This document shows positions 1 through 8,153 of a stretch of 49,414 nt of DNA, one piece after another; position 1 is the stretch's first letter; every line of letters starts with the position of its first letter. The notes beneath the pieces were generated by a model. The model was not told the DNA's origin. It ran no database searches and saw only the letters and a list, made by a program, of their open reading frames with translations. Both the position numbers and the translations under genes were made by a program. Source of the stretch: Flavobacteriales bacterium (GTDB taxonomy: Bacteria; Bacteroidota; Bacteroidia; Flavobacteriales; Crocinitomicaceae); NCBI GenBank assembly GCA_947375085.1, contig CANCEQ010000002.1, forward strand, positions 1 to 49,414, read 5' to 3'.

Positions 1-97
1 CATCTAAATAAATACGAATAAAAATTTGCAACTTTCCATCTTTTTGACGTTGCTTGTTTAACATTGAATTTACATGAAAATTTTGTGTTGTCATCAT
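1..97 (-). CDS. Tyrosine recombinase/integrase, N-terminal fragment cut by the window edge
   Basis: On the minus strand an open frame starts at tandem ATG codons (97-95 and 94-92) and runs off the left edge after 32 codons. It begins MMTTQNFHVN and contains KQRQKDGK followed by LQIFIRIYLD. This fits the start of the Arm DNA-binding domain of Bacteroidota phage-type integrases, where a Lys/Arg-rich turn with an Asp-Gly precedes a strand of the form (I/V)(F/Y)xRI. A TAAAATTG box (minus strand, 111-104) lies just upstream and would give a nearly leaderless message. The gene points away from tRNA-Lys at 385-457, as expected for an integrase at the edge of an element inserted in a tRNA gene. Only the first domain is visible and no catalytic residue can be checked, so the family call is an inference from a short stretch. 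Confidence 0.55.
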   Translation of the reverse strand, partial: MMTTQNFHVNSMLNKQRQKDGKLQIFIRIYLD

Positions 98-213
98 TTT
101 GAACAATTTTAGTTAAATACTCCTGAAATTGTTCTCTCTTTTGGGTGAACACCCAATTTTCAATCACAACAAGAGTCCGCTAAAACATAGAACTGATAAA
201 GGGTTCAGAGTTC

Positions 214-250
214 CTGGCGAACAAATAAACAGATTATTTTTGTTCGCCAG
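214..250. repeat. 12-bp inverted repeat with octamer copies
   Basis: The arms CTGGCGAACAAA (214-225) and TTTGTTCGCCAG (239-250) are perfectly complementary around a 13-nt AT-rich loop. The octamer TTGTTCGC in the right arm (240-247) recurs in direct orientation at 252-259, and its inverse GCGAACAA is in the left arm (217-224). Spaced direct and inverted copies of one octamer between an integrase and a tRNA gene resemble recombinase or excisionase binding sites. A terminator is the alternative. Confidence 0.5.
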
Positions 251-351
251 CTTGTTCGCTTAAAAGTTGTTTTTATTTGATTTAATTCGATTTGATTGGA
301 ATTACACTTTCTAGTGAAAAGTGCGTGTTTCCTGAAATTTAGAGGCTTTTA

Positions 352-381
352 ACGAAAAAAGCCACTCAAAAGAGTGGCTTT
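352..381 (-). terminator. Terminator of tRNA-Lys
   Basis: A stem AGCCACTC / GAGTGGCT with an AAAA loop sits four bases beyond the tRNA 3' end. On the minus strand it is followed by a run of six T, as in an intrinsic terminator. Confidence 0.8.
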
Positions 382-384
382 CAG

Positions 385-457
385 TGATCCCGCTGGGATT
401 CGAACCCAGGACCCATACATTAAAAGTGTATTGCTCTACCAACTGAGCTACGGAATC
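385..457 (-). tRNA. tRNA-Lys (anticodon UUU)
   Basis: The 73-base gene folds as a complete cloverleaf. The acceptor stem is GATTCCG / CGGGATC with one T-G wobble and discriminator A. The D arm is GCTC-AGTTGGTA-GAGC, the anticodon loop is CTTTTAA, and the T loop is TTCGAAT. CCA is not encoded. It has its own promoter upstream and a terminator directly downstream. A probable integrase fragment lies beyond its 3' end, so it may have served as an integration site. Confidence 0.95.
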
Positions 458-1023
458 TAATTTTGTTTTTGAAATAACTCGTTCGTTATTGCGAGTGCAA
501 ATCTAGGTGTTTTCTTTGAATTGACAAGCGGTTTTTGAAAGTTTTTTTAATTTTTCTTTAAATTAATTGTTAAAATACTGAAAACTAGAGATAAATAAAA
601 TACTTTTTTTTACCTCAATATTAAATTTCCATTGTTTTAATGCTAAATCTTCGATAATTCTAGTTTTTAAAAGAGTCACTTTTTTATTTATCACACCGCG
701 AAGCAGCCACGAAGTGAAAAGGAAACAAAAGAAAGCATCAAAAGAGTACAAAAGTTTTTTTTGATTGATAAAAGTGAGTTTTCTTCTGAACTGCTTTGCA
801 GTTTTTCTTACAATTTATTACACATTCACTTTTATGAACCTTTTGATACTTCATTATTTGTAATCTGCCTTGCAGATCTTTTGTGTTTAAAACTAACAGT
901 ACTATTTATTCATTCTATAAAACAAATCAGAAACTAAAAGTTAATTAAACTTAATATTTGTATACCCCCTACTTTTAATTGAAATAAGAATGTACTTTTA
1001 AGTTTCAAAAAAATCAAAAAAAT
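458..1023. other. Intergenic region without a credible gene
   Basis: Apart from the tRNA-Lys promoter I see no gene. Two small hairpins share a core: AACTGC-TTT-GCAGTT (789-803, followed by T residues) and ATCTGC-CTT-GCAGAT (863-877). TAATATTTG at 952-960 resembles a -7 box with one extra spacer base and may drive the phosphoesterase gene at 1024. A 62-codon frame on the minus strand (563-751) looks accidental. Confidence 0.5.
498..527 (-). promoter_or_regulatory. Promoter of tRNA-Lys
   Basis: On the minus strand TTG (527-525), a 19-bp spacer and TAGATTTG (505-498) match the Bacteroidota primary sigma consensus TTG-N19-TAnnTTTG. Transcription would start about 35 bases upstream of the mature tRNA. 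Confidence 0.7.
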
Positions 1024-2271
1024 ATGTTGACTCGTTTTGTTGTTATTACCCTAATATGGATTATCGTTGATTTTTATTGCTTTCAGGCTGTTAAAACTGT
1101 TACATTTAATTTCAATCCAACAACAGCTACTATTATTAAATGGACTTACTGGATATTTGACATTCTTTTAATCACATTTATTCTTGCTTTGGCTGCTTCT
1201 GGTAAATTCACCAACGGTCCAAATAAATCGATGAGCGTCCTTTTTGGATTGATGATTTTATCGCTTGCTCCCAAAGTTATCGTACTTCCATTCTTATTAG
1301 TGGAAGATATCGTACGAATCTTACAAGGAACTTATACCTGGATTTCTTCTTTATCATCTGGTAAAAATTCAGGATCTTTCTTTACCGACCGTCGAAAATT
1401 TGTTAGTCAAGTAGGACTAGGATTAGCTTCAATTCCATTTTTCGGGATTATATACGGATTAGTGAAAGGAAAATATGAATACCGAGTTCACAAAGTAAAA
1501 TTAACATTCAAAGATCTTCCTGAAGCTTTTCACGGATTTAAAATTACGCAACTATCTGATATTCATTCTGGAAGTTTTGATGATAAAGAAGCAGTTGAAA
1601 AAGGAATCCATTTGGCAAATGCTCAAAAAAGTGATTTAATTGTATTTACTGGAGACCTAGTAAACAATAGCGCCGATGAAATGGACCGATGGATTGAAAG
1701 TTTTTCAATGCTTGAAGCACCAATGGGGAAATTCTCCATTCTAGGAAATCACGATTACGGCGATTACATCAAATGGGAAAGTGAAGAAGCAAAAGCTAAA
1801 AATTTAGAGCGACTGAAAGATGTACATGGTGAAATTGGTTTCCGATTATTATTAAATGAAAATAATAAGCTTGAAAAAGATGGTCAATCTATCTCGCTTT
1901 TAGGTGTAGAAAACTGGGGATTAAGAGGATTTCATCAATATGGAGATCTAGATAAAGCGTTAGAAGATGTTCATCATGATGACTTTAAACTTCTACTTTC
2001 GCACGATCCATCTCATTGGGAAGCGCAAACATTGCATCATGAAAAACACATTCATTTAACACTTTCAGGACATACACACGGGATGCAATTTGGTATCGAA
2101 ATTCCAGGATTTAAATGGAGTCCGATTAAATACATTTACCCTCAATGGGCTGGAGCCTACGAGAAAAAAGACAAATACATCTACGTGAACAGAGGTTTTG
2201 GGTTTTTAGGATTTCCAGGAAGAGTTGGGATTTTACCTGAAATCACAGTGATTGAATTACTAAAGGGATGA
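1024..2271 (+). CDS. Membrane-anchored calcineurin-like metallophosphoesterase
   Basis: This 415-residue protein has about four hydrophobic segments in its first 160 residues and a metallophosphoesterase domain from about residue 165 to the end. All the metal-binding motifs are present: SDIH near 180, GDLVN near 211, GNHD near 241, SHDP near 327 and SGHTHG near 350. These define a two-metal phosphoesterase of the YkuE/YaeI group, which cleaves phosphate esters outside the cytoplasmic membrane. A twin-arginine-like stretch, DRRKFVSQVG, precedes the last hydrophobic segment, as in the Tat-exported YkuE. The hydrophobic N-terminus followed by this motif suggests the catalytic domain faces the periplasm. 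The gene stands alone and converges on an MFS gene. The substrate cannot be told from sequence. Confidence 0.88.
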   Translation: MLTRFVVITLIWIIVDFYCFQAVKTVTFNFNPTTATIIKWTYWIFDILLITFILALAASGKFTNGPNKSMSVLFGLMILSLAPKVIVLPFLLVEDIVRILQGTYTWISSLSSGKNSGSFFTDRRKFVSQVGLGLASIPFFGIIYGLVKGKYEYRVHKVKLTFKDLPEAFHGFKITQLSDIHSGSFDDKEAVEKGIHLANAQKSDLIVFTGDLVNNSADEMDRWIESFSMLEAPMGKFSILGNHDYGDYIKWESEEAKAKNLERLKDVHGEIGFRLLLNENNKLEKDGQSISLLGVENWGLRGFHQYGDLDKALEDVHHDDFKLLLSHDPSHWEAQTLHHEKHIHLTLSGHTHGMQFGIEIPGFKWSPIKYIYPQWAGAYEKKDKYIYVNRGFGFLGFPGRVGILPEITVIELLKG

Positions 2272-2273
2272 TT

Positions 2274-2322
2274 TTTGATGTTGAATTTTTAATTTAATTC
2301 ATAATCAAACATCAACATCAAA
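2274..2322. terminator. Shared terminator between convergent genes
   Basis: TTTGATGTTGA (2274-2284) and TCAACATCAAA (2312-2322) are perfectly complementary over 11 bp around an AT-rich loop. The hairpin fills the short gap between two convergent genes and could stop transcription from both sides. Confidence 0.5.
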
Positions 2323-2325
2323 CAC

Positions 2326-3579
2326 TCATTTTAGTGAATCAATATTCAGCTTTCTCAATTTAGGAGCCAATTTTGCAATTACTAGAACAACTCCAAGCGT
2401 TAGTGCTCCTCCTAGTATGATGGATGGTTTTAAGCCAAACATTCTTGCAGTTGCTCCTGATTCGAATGCTCCAATTTCATTAGAAGAACCAATAAAAATT
2501 CCATTTACAGCAGAAACTCTTCCTCGCATTTCGTCTGGAGTCGATAATTGTAGAACCGTATGTCTAATTACAACACTCACATTATCAAATGCTCCCGTTA
2601 AAAACAAAAAGAATAGAGCCCAATAAAAGTTCGTGCAAATTCCAAATAAAACAGTTGCAAGACCAAATAAACCTACAGAAATAAATAAATTTCTTCCTGC
2701 ATTATGATCTAATGGTTTATAAGCGATAATCAATGCCATCACTACTGCCCCAACTGCTGGTGCAGCTCTTAAGAAACCTAATTCAACAGCACCCGCATGA
2801 AGTACTTTGTCAGCAAAAGCGGGCAGCAAAGCAATCGCTCCTCCAAATAATACAGCAAATAAATCTAACGACAATGCTCCTAAAACCAATTGATTTTTAA
2901 AAACAAATTTAATTCCTGCTGATAAACTCTCAAACAAAGATTCTACTTTTTCTTTAACAGGAATAGGTTTAGATTTTATGAACAAAAAAGCCAAAAATGA
3001 AATTGCAATTAATAGAATATCAATAATATAAGCTGTTTCATAACTGATTGATATTAAAAATCCTGCACTTGCCGGACCAACAACCGAAGCGATATGCCAA
3101 ACGGTACTATTCCAAGTTGCCGCATTACTATATAGTACTCTCGGTACAATTTGAGACATAATAGAAGGAAAAGCAGCCGATAAAAAACCTCTTATCACTC
3201 CCACGAATCCAATGATGATGAAAATAGGAAGTGTTCCATACGCTTTTAAAACGGCAGAGGTGTTGAGGGTGAAATAAAATAGAATTCCAGTTGCTACTAA
3301 TAATAAGAAAGTAAATAACAAGATAATTTTCTTTCGATCAAAATGATCCGCCACGTGCCCCGAAAACAAGGAAACAGCTATAAATGGAATCGCTTCCGCT
3401 AAACCGATCATCCCTAAAGCAAAAACATCTTTCGTCAAAGCATAAATTTGCCAACCAACAATAACGCTTTGCATTTGAATACCTAATGTAAAGAAAAATT
3501 TATTGGTCAAAAAGAAGTTAAATTCTTTTACTCTTAACACTGCAAATGGATCGTGTTTCTGTTGAATGGAATTTGTCAT
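2326..3579 (-). CDS. MFS transporter, EntS/MFS_3 type exporter
   Basis: This 417-residue protein is hydrophobic throughout, with about twelve predicted membrane segments. The loop between helices 2 and 3 carries the MFS signature, GHVADHFDRKK, near residue 75. The start (DPFAVLRVKEFNFFLTNKF) and the segment IGFVGVIRGFLSAAFPSIM are typical of the MFS_3 group that includes the enterobactin exporter EntS, so efflux of a small molecule by proton antiport is likely. The substrate is unknown, and no siderophore genes are nearby. A TAATATTTG box lies at 3593-3585 on the minus strand; if used, the message would start almost at the ATG. A tRNA-Ser terminator insulates it from the upstream side. Confidence 0.85.
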   Translation of the reverse strand: MTNSIQQKHDPFAVLRVKEFNFFLTNKFFFTLGIQMQSVIVGWQIYALTKDVFALGMIGLAEAIPFIAVSLFSGHVADHFDRKKIILLFTFLLLVATGILFYFTLNTSAVLKAYGTLPIFIIIGFVGVIRGFLSAAFPSIMSQIVPRVLYSNAATWNSTVWHIASVVGPASAGFLISISYETAYIIDILLIAISFLAFLFIKSKPIPVKEKVESLFESLSAGIKFVFKNQLVLGALSLDLFAVLFGGAIALLPAFADKVLHAGAVELGFLRAAPAVGAVVMALIIAYKPLDHNAGRNLFISVGLFGLATVLFGICTNFYWALFFLFLTGAFDNVSVVIRHTVLQLSTPDEMRGRVSAVNGIFIGSSNEIGAFESGATARMFGLKPSIILGGALTLGVVLVIAKLAPKLRKLNIDSLK

Positions 3580-3617
3580 TTAAACAAATATTAAAAGATA
3601 ATAAGAATTATACATGT

Positions 3618-3661
3618 AAAAAAAAACCGTAAACAGTTTTAAAACAACTATTTACGGTTTT
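3618..3661 (-). terminator. Terminator of tRNA-Ser
   Basis: An 11-bp perfect stem, AAAACCGTAAA (3623-3633) with TTTACGGTTTT (3651-3661), lies just beyond the tRNA 3' end. On the minus strand it is followed by a T run. Confidence 0.8.
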
Positions 3662-3666
3662 ATCAG

Positions 3667-3751
3667 CGGAGAGAGAGGGATTCGAACCCCCGATACCTCT
3701 CGGTACGCCGGTTTTCAAGACCGGTGCATTCAACCGCTCTGCCATCTCTCC
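3667..3751 (-). tRNA. tRNA-Ser (anticodon UGA)
   Basis: The 85-base gene has acceptor stem GGAGAGA / TCTCTCC with discriminator G, an anticodon stem closing the loop CTTGAAA, and the long variable arm of a class II serine tRNA. The T loop is TTCGAAT. CCA is not encoded. It has its own promoter and terminator. Confidence 0.95.
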
Positions 3752-3759
3752 GGACGGTG

Positions 3760-3789
3760 CAAAATTAATAATACTTTCTCTATTTGCAA
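3760..3789 (-). promoter_or_regulatory. Promoter of tRNA-Ser
   Basis: On the minus strand TTG (3789-3787), a 19-bp spacer and TAATTTTG (3767-3760) match the Bacteroidota consensus. The -7 box ends nine bases before the tRNA 5' end. Confidence 0.7.
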
Positions 3790-3960
3790 GTATTTTATTA
3801 AAAAATTATAAAATTTATTTTAAATCATCCTTGATATTTATCAGTTAATATTGATTTTCAGTTACTTTAAATTAAATTATCGACCATTGAATCAATTTAT
3901 AAACAATCGTTTTTTTGAGCGAAATCGTTTCGTAACTTTACCGAATTCAAATTATTTAAG

Positions 3961-5403
3961 ATGAAAAACATCATTCTAGTCATATTTATTTCACTGACAA
4001 GCTTACTTTTTGGACAGACTCAAAAAATAAGAGCTTATTTAGATACAAAACAATTCTTTGCACCTTCAATTGGAGATTACGTCGAAGTTCAATTGCAATT
4101 TGTGGGAAGTAGTCTAAAATATTTGAAAGTAGAAAATGGACTTCAAAGTGAAGTTGTAATTAATTTAGACATTAAAAAGAATGACTCTATCGTAATTCAT
4201 GAAGGCTACAGACTTAAATCTCAAATAATGAGAGACAGTGTGATTAATGATTTCTTCGACTTGAGAAGATATGCGCTTAAACCAGGAAAATACAACTTAT
4301 CCATCGAATTAAAAGATATTAATTCTCCAGGAGAAAGTGTAAAAGCTTCAAGTCCTTTTACTATAGATGCTTTTGATGGTAAAATTTCAACTTCTGACAT
4401 TCAAGTATCTGAAAGTGTTTTAAAAGGTGGTGATGAAACATCCATTTTTTACAAATCTGGCTATACAATGATTCCAAATTTCTCAACATTTTATTCGTAT
4501 GAATTAACTAGACTTCCTGTTTATTTTGAAATCTACAACTCTAATTTACTAAAAGATAGTGTATTTGGTATAAAACAAACCATCATTGATCAAGAATCTC
4601 AAAAAGAAATGGTAGAACCTATTTTCACAAGACATAAAACAGGTAAAGTTGTACCTTTTTTAAGATCTGTCGACATCTTATCTATACCTACTGGTAATTA
4701 CTCTTTAATTTATTCAATTATTGATAAAGAAATGAAAGAAGTTGCCAGTGCTTCTTATTCCTTCGAGAGAAGTAATGAAATAGATGCTTATATAAATCCA
4801 GCTTACCAAATTATAGACCCTGCTTTTCAAGCATCAATTACTGATGATAGTGTCGCATTTTATTTAGCTAGTTTAATTCCAATTTCGAGCGCAAGTGAAG
4901 TGAAAAATATATTATCAATATTAAGATCTAAAAATAACGAAAGCGCTAGACAACACATTCAAGCTTTCTGGTCGGCGACAGCAAATAAGAACCCGTATGA
5001 AGGATGGATGAAATATAAAGCTCAAGTATTGATGATTGAAACTCTATACAAAAATAATTTCCAAGCTGGATTCGAAACTGATAGAGGGAGAGTTTACTTA
5101 CAATATGGCCCACCAACTACAGTACTAGAAAGAGAAGTTTCTGCTACAGAATACCCTTATGAAATTTGGCAATACAACAAAATAGGAAAATTTAGTAACA
5201 AACAATTTATTTTCTACAATCCCGATTTAGTAAACAAGGCTTACCGATTATTACATTCTGACATGATTGGAGAGCTTAAAAATCAGAGCTGGCAACTAGC
5301 TCTAAACAAACGAAATACAACAAATGGTACTATTGATGATCCTAACCAAAATGTTGACAACAACTATGGTGATCATAGTAAGACTAACTTCAAACAATAT
5401 TGA
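3961..5403 (+). CDS. Exported GWxTD-domain protein
   Basis: This 480-residue protein begins with a Sec signal peptide (MKNIILVIFISLTSLLFG, cleavage around residues 18-20). The first two thirds look beta-rich. The C-terminal third matches the GWxTD family of Bacteroidota: near residue 370 it has GFETDRGRVYLQYGPP, followed by YEIWQYN and a Phe-rich strand, FIFYNPD. The family signature Gly-Trp-x-Thr-Asp is Gly-Phe-Glu-Thr-Asp here. The function of GWxTD proteins is unknown; they are exported and often sit near cell-envelope genes. A possible -7 box TAACTTTA (3933-3940) lies upstream. The glycosyltransferase gene that follows has its own promoter, so an operon is uncertain. Confidence 0.8.
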   Translation: MKNIILVIFISLTSLLFGQTQKIRAYLDTKQFFAPSIGDYVEVQLQFVGSSLKYLKVENGLQSEVVINLDIKKNDSIVIHEGYRLKSQIMRDSVINDFFDLRRYALKPGKYNLSIELKDINSPGESVKASSPFTIDAFDGKISTSDIQVSESVLKGGDETSIFYKSGYTMIPNFSTFYSYELTRLPVYFEIYNSNLLKDSVFGIKQTIIDQESQKEMVEPIFTRHKTGKVVPFLRSVDILSIPTGNYSLIYSIIDKEMKEVASASYSFERSNEIDAYINPAYQIIDPAFQASITDDSVAFYLASLIPISSASEVKNILSILRSKNNESARQHIQAFWSATANKNPYEGWMKYKAQVLMIETLYKNNFQAGFETDRGRVYLQYGPPTTVLEREVSATEYPYEIWQYNKIGKFSNKQFIFYNPDLVNKAYRLLHSDMIGELKNQSWQLALNKRNTTNGTIDDPNQNVDNNYGDHSKTNFKQY

Positions 5404-5492
5404 TTTTTTTTAGAAATTAAGATTAAAGTTAAGTTTGAGTTTAAGATTATAAGTGTAAATCGTAAAGTTTTAGCGAATTGTTAAAAGTTATG

Positions 5493-5500
5493 TACATTTG
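5493..5500 (+). promoter_or_regulatory. -7 box upstream of the GT2 gene
   Basis: TACATTTG fits the TAnnTTTG consensus and would start a leader of about 17 bases before the TTG start codon at 5523. I see no clear TTG box at the expected distance. Confidence 0.5.
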
Positions 5501-5522
5501 CCCTCAATAGAAAGTTAAAAGT

Positions 5523-6545
5523 TTGGAAAACGTAGCAATTGTAATACTTAATTGGAATGGGAAAAAATATTTAGAGCAGTTTTTGCCTACTATTATTTCT
5601 AATTCAAGCAATTGTAGAATTATTCTAGCTGATAATGCTTCAACAGATGACTCCGTAGAATTTGTACTTGAAAATTTTCCTTCTATTGAAATAATCATCA
5701 ATGATGAAAACGGAGGATTTGCTAAAGGATATAATGATGCTTTAAAACAAATTCAAGCAGAGTTTTACATACTATTAAATAGTGATATTGAAGTTACACC
5801 TAATTGGGTAACTCCTCTATACGAAAAAATGAAAGACCCTACTGTTGCTGGATGTCAACCAAAAGTATTATCTTTTTCAACTAAAAATCAATTTGAACAT
5901 GCTGGAGCATCTGGAGGTTTTTTAGATCGAAATTATTTCCCTTTTTGTCGTGGTCGAATTCTTGAAAAATTTGAAAATGACGAACAGCAATACGATGGAG
6001 AAATAGAGGTTTTTTGGGCTACAGGCGCAGCTTTAATGATTCGTTCAGAAGTCTATCATCAAGTGGGTGGTTTAGATGAATATTTTTTCGCTCACATGGA
6101 AGAAATAGATATGTGCTGGAGAATTAAAAAATTAGGCTATAAATTTATGGTAGTCCCTACTTCTACAATTTATCATGTTGGTGGCGGAACATTAGCTTAC
6201 AATTCTCCAAAAAAATTATATTTAAACTTCCGAAATAGCTTATTTATGATTGTCAAAAATCATGAAGGCATCTTATTTTTTAAGTTAACCTATCGAATGC
6301 TTTTAGATGGAATTGCAGCAATTCGTTTTTTAATAAGAGGAGAATTTCAAAATTTCAAAAGTGTATTCAATGCACACATGGCAATGTATTATCGTTTACC
6401 TATATTATTAAAACAACGAAAAGAGATAAAAAAGACTGCTACAAATGTCAATTTAAAAGGATTGTATAAGGCTAGTATTTTGTGGGCAAGGTATTTCAAA
6501 GGAATTACAAAATTCAAAGATCTGAACCAACGATTTTTCGAGTAA
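5523..6545 (+). CDS. Family 2 glycosyltransferase
   Basis: This 340-residue GT-A-fold enzyme begins VAIVILNWNGKKY, the first strand of the nucleotide-sugar site, and continues with DNASTDDSVEF and GGFAKGYNDAL. The metal site is NSD in LLNSDIEVTPNW near residue 86, the usual variant of DxD in this rhamnosyltransferase-like branch. An acceptor-side motif, EEIDMCWR, lies near 197. The C-terminal 90 residues are basic and hydrophobic and probably associate with the membrane. Such enzymes add sugars to O-antigen, capsule or glycoprotein glycans; the substrate is unknown. The start is TTG: an in-frame TAG at 5508 excludes anything longer, and no ATG lies near the conserved N-terminus. It stands alone between the GWxTD gene and pyrR. 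Confidence 0.88.
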   Translation: MENVAIVILNWNGKKYLEQFLPTIISNSSNCRIILADNASTDDSVEFVLENFPSIEIIINDENGGFAKGYNDALKQIQAEFYILLNSDIEVTPNWVTPLYEKMKDPTVAGCQPKVLSFSTKNQFEHAGASGGFLDRNYFPFCRGRILEKFENDEQQYDGEIEVFWATGAALMIRSEVYHQVGGLDEYFFAHMEEIDMCWRIKKLGYKFMVVPTSTIYHVGGGTLAYNSPKKLYLNFRNSLFMIVKNHEGILFFKLTYRMLLDGIAAIRFLIRGEFQNFKSVFNAHMAMYYRLPILLKQRKEIKKTATNVNLKGLYKASILWARYFKGITKFKDLNQRFFE

Positions 6546-6666
6546 ACATAACACCATCTATCAATTTCTGTTCTAAATTTCAACCTCTATTTAAATAAAT
6601 AATATTGATCTAAAAGATTGATTAAAAAAAACTATTTCACTCTGAAATTTCAATATAATTTTTCAC

Positions 6667-6674
6667 TATATTTG
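6667..6674 (+). promoter_or_regulatory. -7 box of the pyrR-pyrB operon
   Basis: TATATTTG matches the consensus exactly and ends six bases before the pyrR ATG at 6680. The start site expected from it falls at or next to the ATG. A weak TCTG at 6641-6644 could be the upstream box. Confidence 0.6.
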
Positions 6675-6679
6675 TCTCG

Positions 6680-7228
6680 ATGGAAAAGCAAATCATTCTT
6701 AATACAAGACATTTTGAACTGACCCTTAATCGTCTTTGCTACGAACTCATCGAATCTCACAACGATTTTTCAAATACAGTTTTAATTGGTCTTCAACCTA
6801 GAGGAGTCAATGTTGTTGCACGTTTAAAAACACAATTAGAGTCGATACTTCAAAAAGAAATTGTGTGTGGAAATTTGGATATCACTTTCTACAGAGACGA
6901 TTTTAGAAGAAGAGAAAAACCAATCATTCCGAGTGCAACAAATATTGATTTTGCTATCGAAAATAAAAAGGTAGTATTAGTTGATGATGTATTGTACACA
7001 GGTAGAACTATTCGTTCTGGATTAGATGCACTTTTAGCATACGGACGACCACAGAAAGTTGAACTCCTTACACTAATAGACAGACGATTCAGAAGAGATT
7101 TACCAATCCAAGCTGATTACATCGGAGCAACTGTTGACACGTTAATTTCTGAACGTGTATCAGTAGAATGGAAAGAAATTGAAGGAGAAGATAAAATAGT
7201 ATTGTATACACCGGAAAACAATGGATAA
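6680..7228 (+). CDS. pyrR: PyrR: pyrimidine operon regulator / uracil phosphoribosyltransferase
   Basis: This 182-residue type I phosphoribosyltransferase has the PRPP-binding loop VVLVDDVLYTGRTIRSG near residues 97-113. The earlier segment LIGLQPRGVNVVARL is characteristic of PyrR. The family converts uracil and PRPP to UMP and, in Gram-positive bacteria, binds pyr mRNA leaders to terminate transcription. The gene overlaps pyrB by 8 bp, so they are translationally coupled. The -7 box lies so close to the ATG that there is no room for a leader attenuator, so RNA-based regulation of this promoter is unlikely; the enzyme may act in salvage or on other pyr transcripts. Confidence 0.93.
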   Translation: MEKQIILNTRHFELTLNRLCYELIESHNDFSNTVLIGLQPRGVNVVARLKTQLESILQKEIVCGNLDITFYRDDFRRREKPIIPSATNIDFAIENKKVVLVDDVLYTGRTIRSGLDALLAYGRPQKVELLTLIDRRFRRDLPIQADYIGATVDTLISERVSVEWKEIEGEDKIVLYTPENNG

Positions 7229-8153
7229 TTTAAGCGTCGAACACCTTACCGGAATTAAAGACCTTACACGTCAAGATATCGAATTAATATTCAAAACTGC
7301 AGATAGTTTTAAAGAAGTAATCAATAGACCGATTAAGAAAGTACCTTCTTTAAGAGATATGACTATCGCTAACTTATTTTTCGAAAATTCTACTAGAACA
7401 CGCTTGTCTTTCGAACTTGCTGAAAAAAGACTCTCTGCTGATGTGATCAATTTTAGCGCTTCAAGTAGTTCGGTTAAAAAAGGAGAAACGTTAATAGATA
7501 CTGTAAATAACATATTAGCCATGAAAGTGGATATGGTTGTAATGAGACATCCTAATCCTGGTGCTGCTAAATTTTTATCTGAACGCATCAATGCGAAAGT
7601 TGTTAATGCTGGTGACGGTACTCACGAACACCCTACTCAAGCGCTTTTAGATGCTTACTCAATTCGTGAACGTCTAGGTTCTGTTGAAGGTAAAAAAGTA
7701 GTAATCGTTGGTGATATTTTACATTCTAGAGTTGCGCTTTCAAATATTTATTGCCTTCAAAAATTAGGTGCTGAAGTAATGGTTTGCGGTCCTACCACAT
7801 TAATACCTAAATATATACACGAATTAGGTGTTAAAGTTGAACATAATTTAATTAAAGCTCTTGAATGGTGCGATGTTGCGAATATGCTTCGCATTCAATT
7901 AGAACGTCAAGATATTAAATACTTTCCATCATTACGTGAATACTCCATGCAATTTGGATTAACGAAAGAAATTTTAGATTCACTTTCAAAAGAAATTGTT
8001 GTAATGCATCCTGGACCAATCAACAGAGGGGTAGAAATCACGAGTGATGTAGCAGATTCTAAACAGTCAGTTATACTTCAACAAGTAGAAAACGGGGTAG
8101 TAATAAGAATGTCTGTCATATATTTATTGGCTTCAAAAATTGAACGTCAATAA
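7221..8153 (+). CDS. pyrB: Aspartate carbamoyltransferase catalytic subunit
   Basis: This 310-residue enzyme makes N-carbamoyl-aspartate from carbamoyl phosphate and aspartate, the committed step of pyrimidine synthesis. The carbamoyl-phosphate loop FFENSTRTRLSFELA is near residues 53-67, a Lys-containing loop (SSSVKKGET) follows at about 80, and HPTQALLDAY is near 136. HPGPINRGVEI near 262 supplies the domain-closing proline loop. Its length is normal for a catalytic chain, and no regulatory subunit gene pyrI is next to it. It is the second gene of the pyrR-pyrB pair. The promoter of the following STAS gene overlaps its last codons. Confidence 0.95.
   Translation: MDNLSVEHLTGIKDLTRQDIELIFKTADSFKEVINRPIKKVPSLRDMTIANLFFENSTRTRLSFELAEKRLSADVINFSASSSSVKKGETLIDTVNNILAMKVDMVVMRHPNPGAAKFLSERINAKVVNAGDGTHEHPTQALLDAYSIRERLGSVEGKKVVIVGDILHSRVALSNIYCLQKLGAEVMVCGPTTLIPKYIHELGVKVEHNLIKALEWCDVANMLRIQLERQDIKYFPSLREYSMQFGLTKEILDSLSKEIVVMHPGPINRGVEITSDVADSKQSVILQQVENGVVIRMSVIYLLASKIERQ

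Larger units (their letters stand above)
98..384. other. Gene-free stretch between integrase fragment and tRNA-Lys
   Basis: No convincing coding frame is present. The stretch holds a short inverted repeat (TTGGGTG-AA-CACCCAA, 141-156), a longer hairpin (214-250), an extra direct copy of the octamer TTGTTCGC (252-259), and the probable terminator of tRNA-Lys. The layout suits the end of an integrated element, but I see no copy of the tRNA 3' end that would mark a second attachment core. Confidence 0.5.

Noticed and set aside
563..751. 62-codon open frame on the minus strand
   Set aside because: It has no recognisable domain, a composition that simply follows the AT-rich DNA, no convincing promoter and no conserved neighbour. 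I treat it as accidental.
6546..6679. Pyrimidine attenuator before pyrR
   Set aside because: I find no terminator/antiterminator hairpin pair, and the -7 box is too close to the ATG for a leader.
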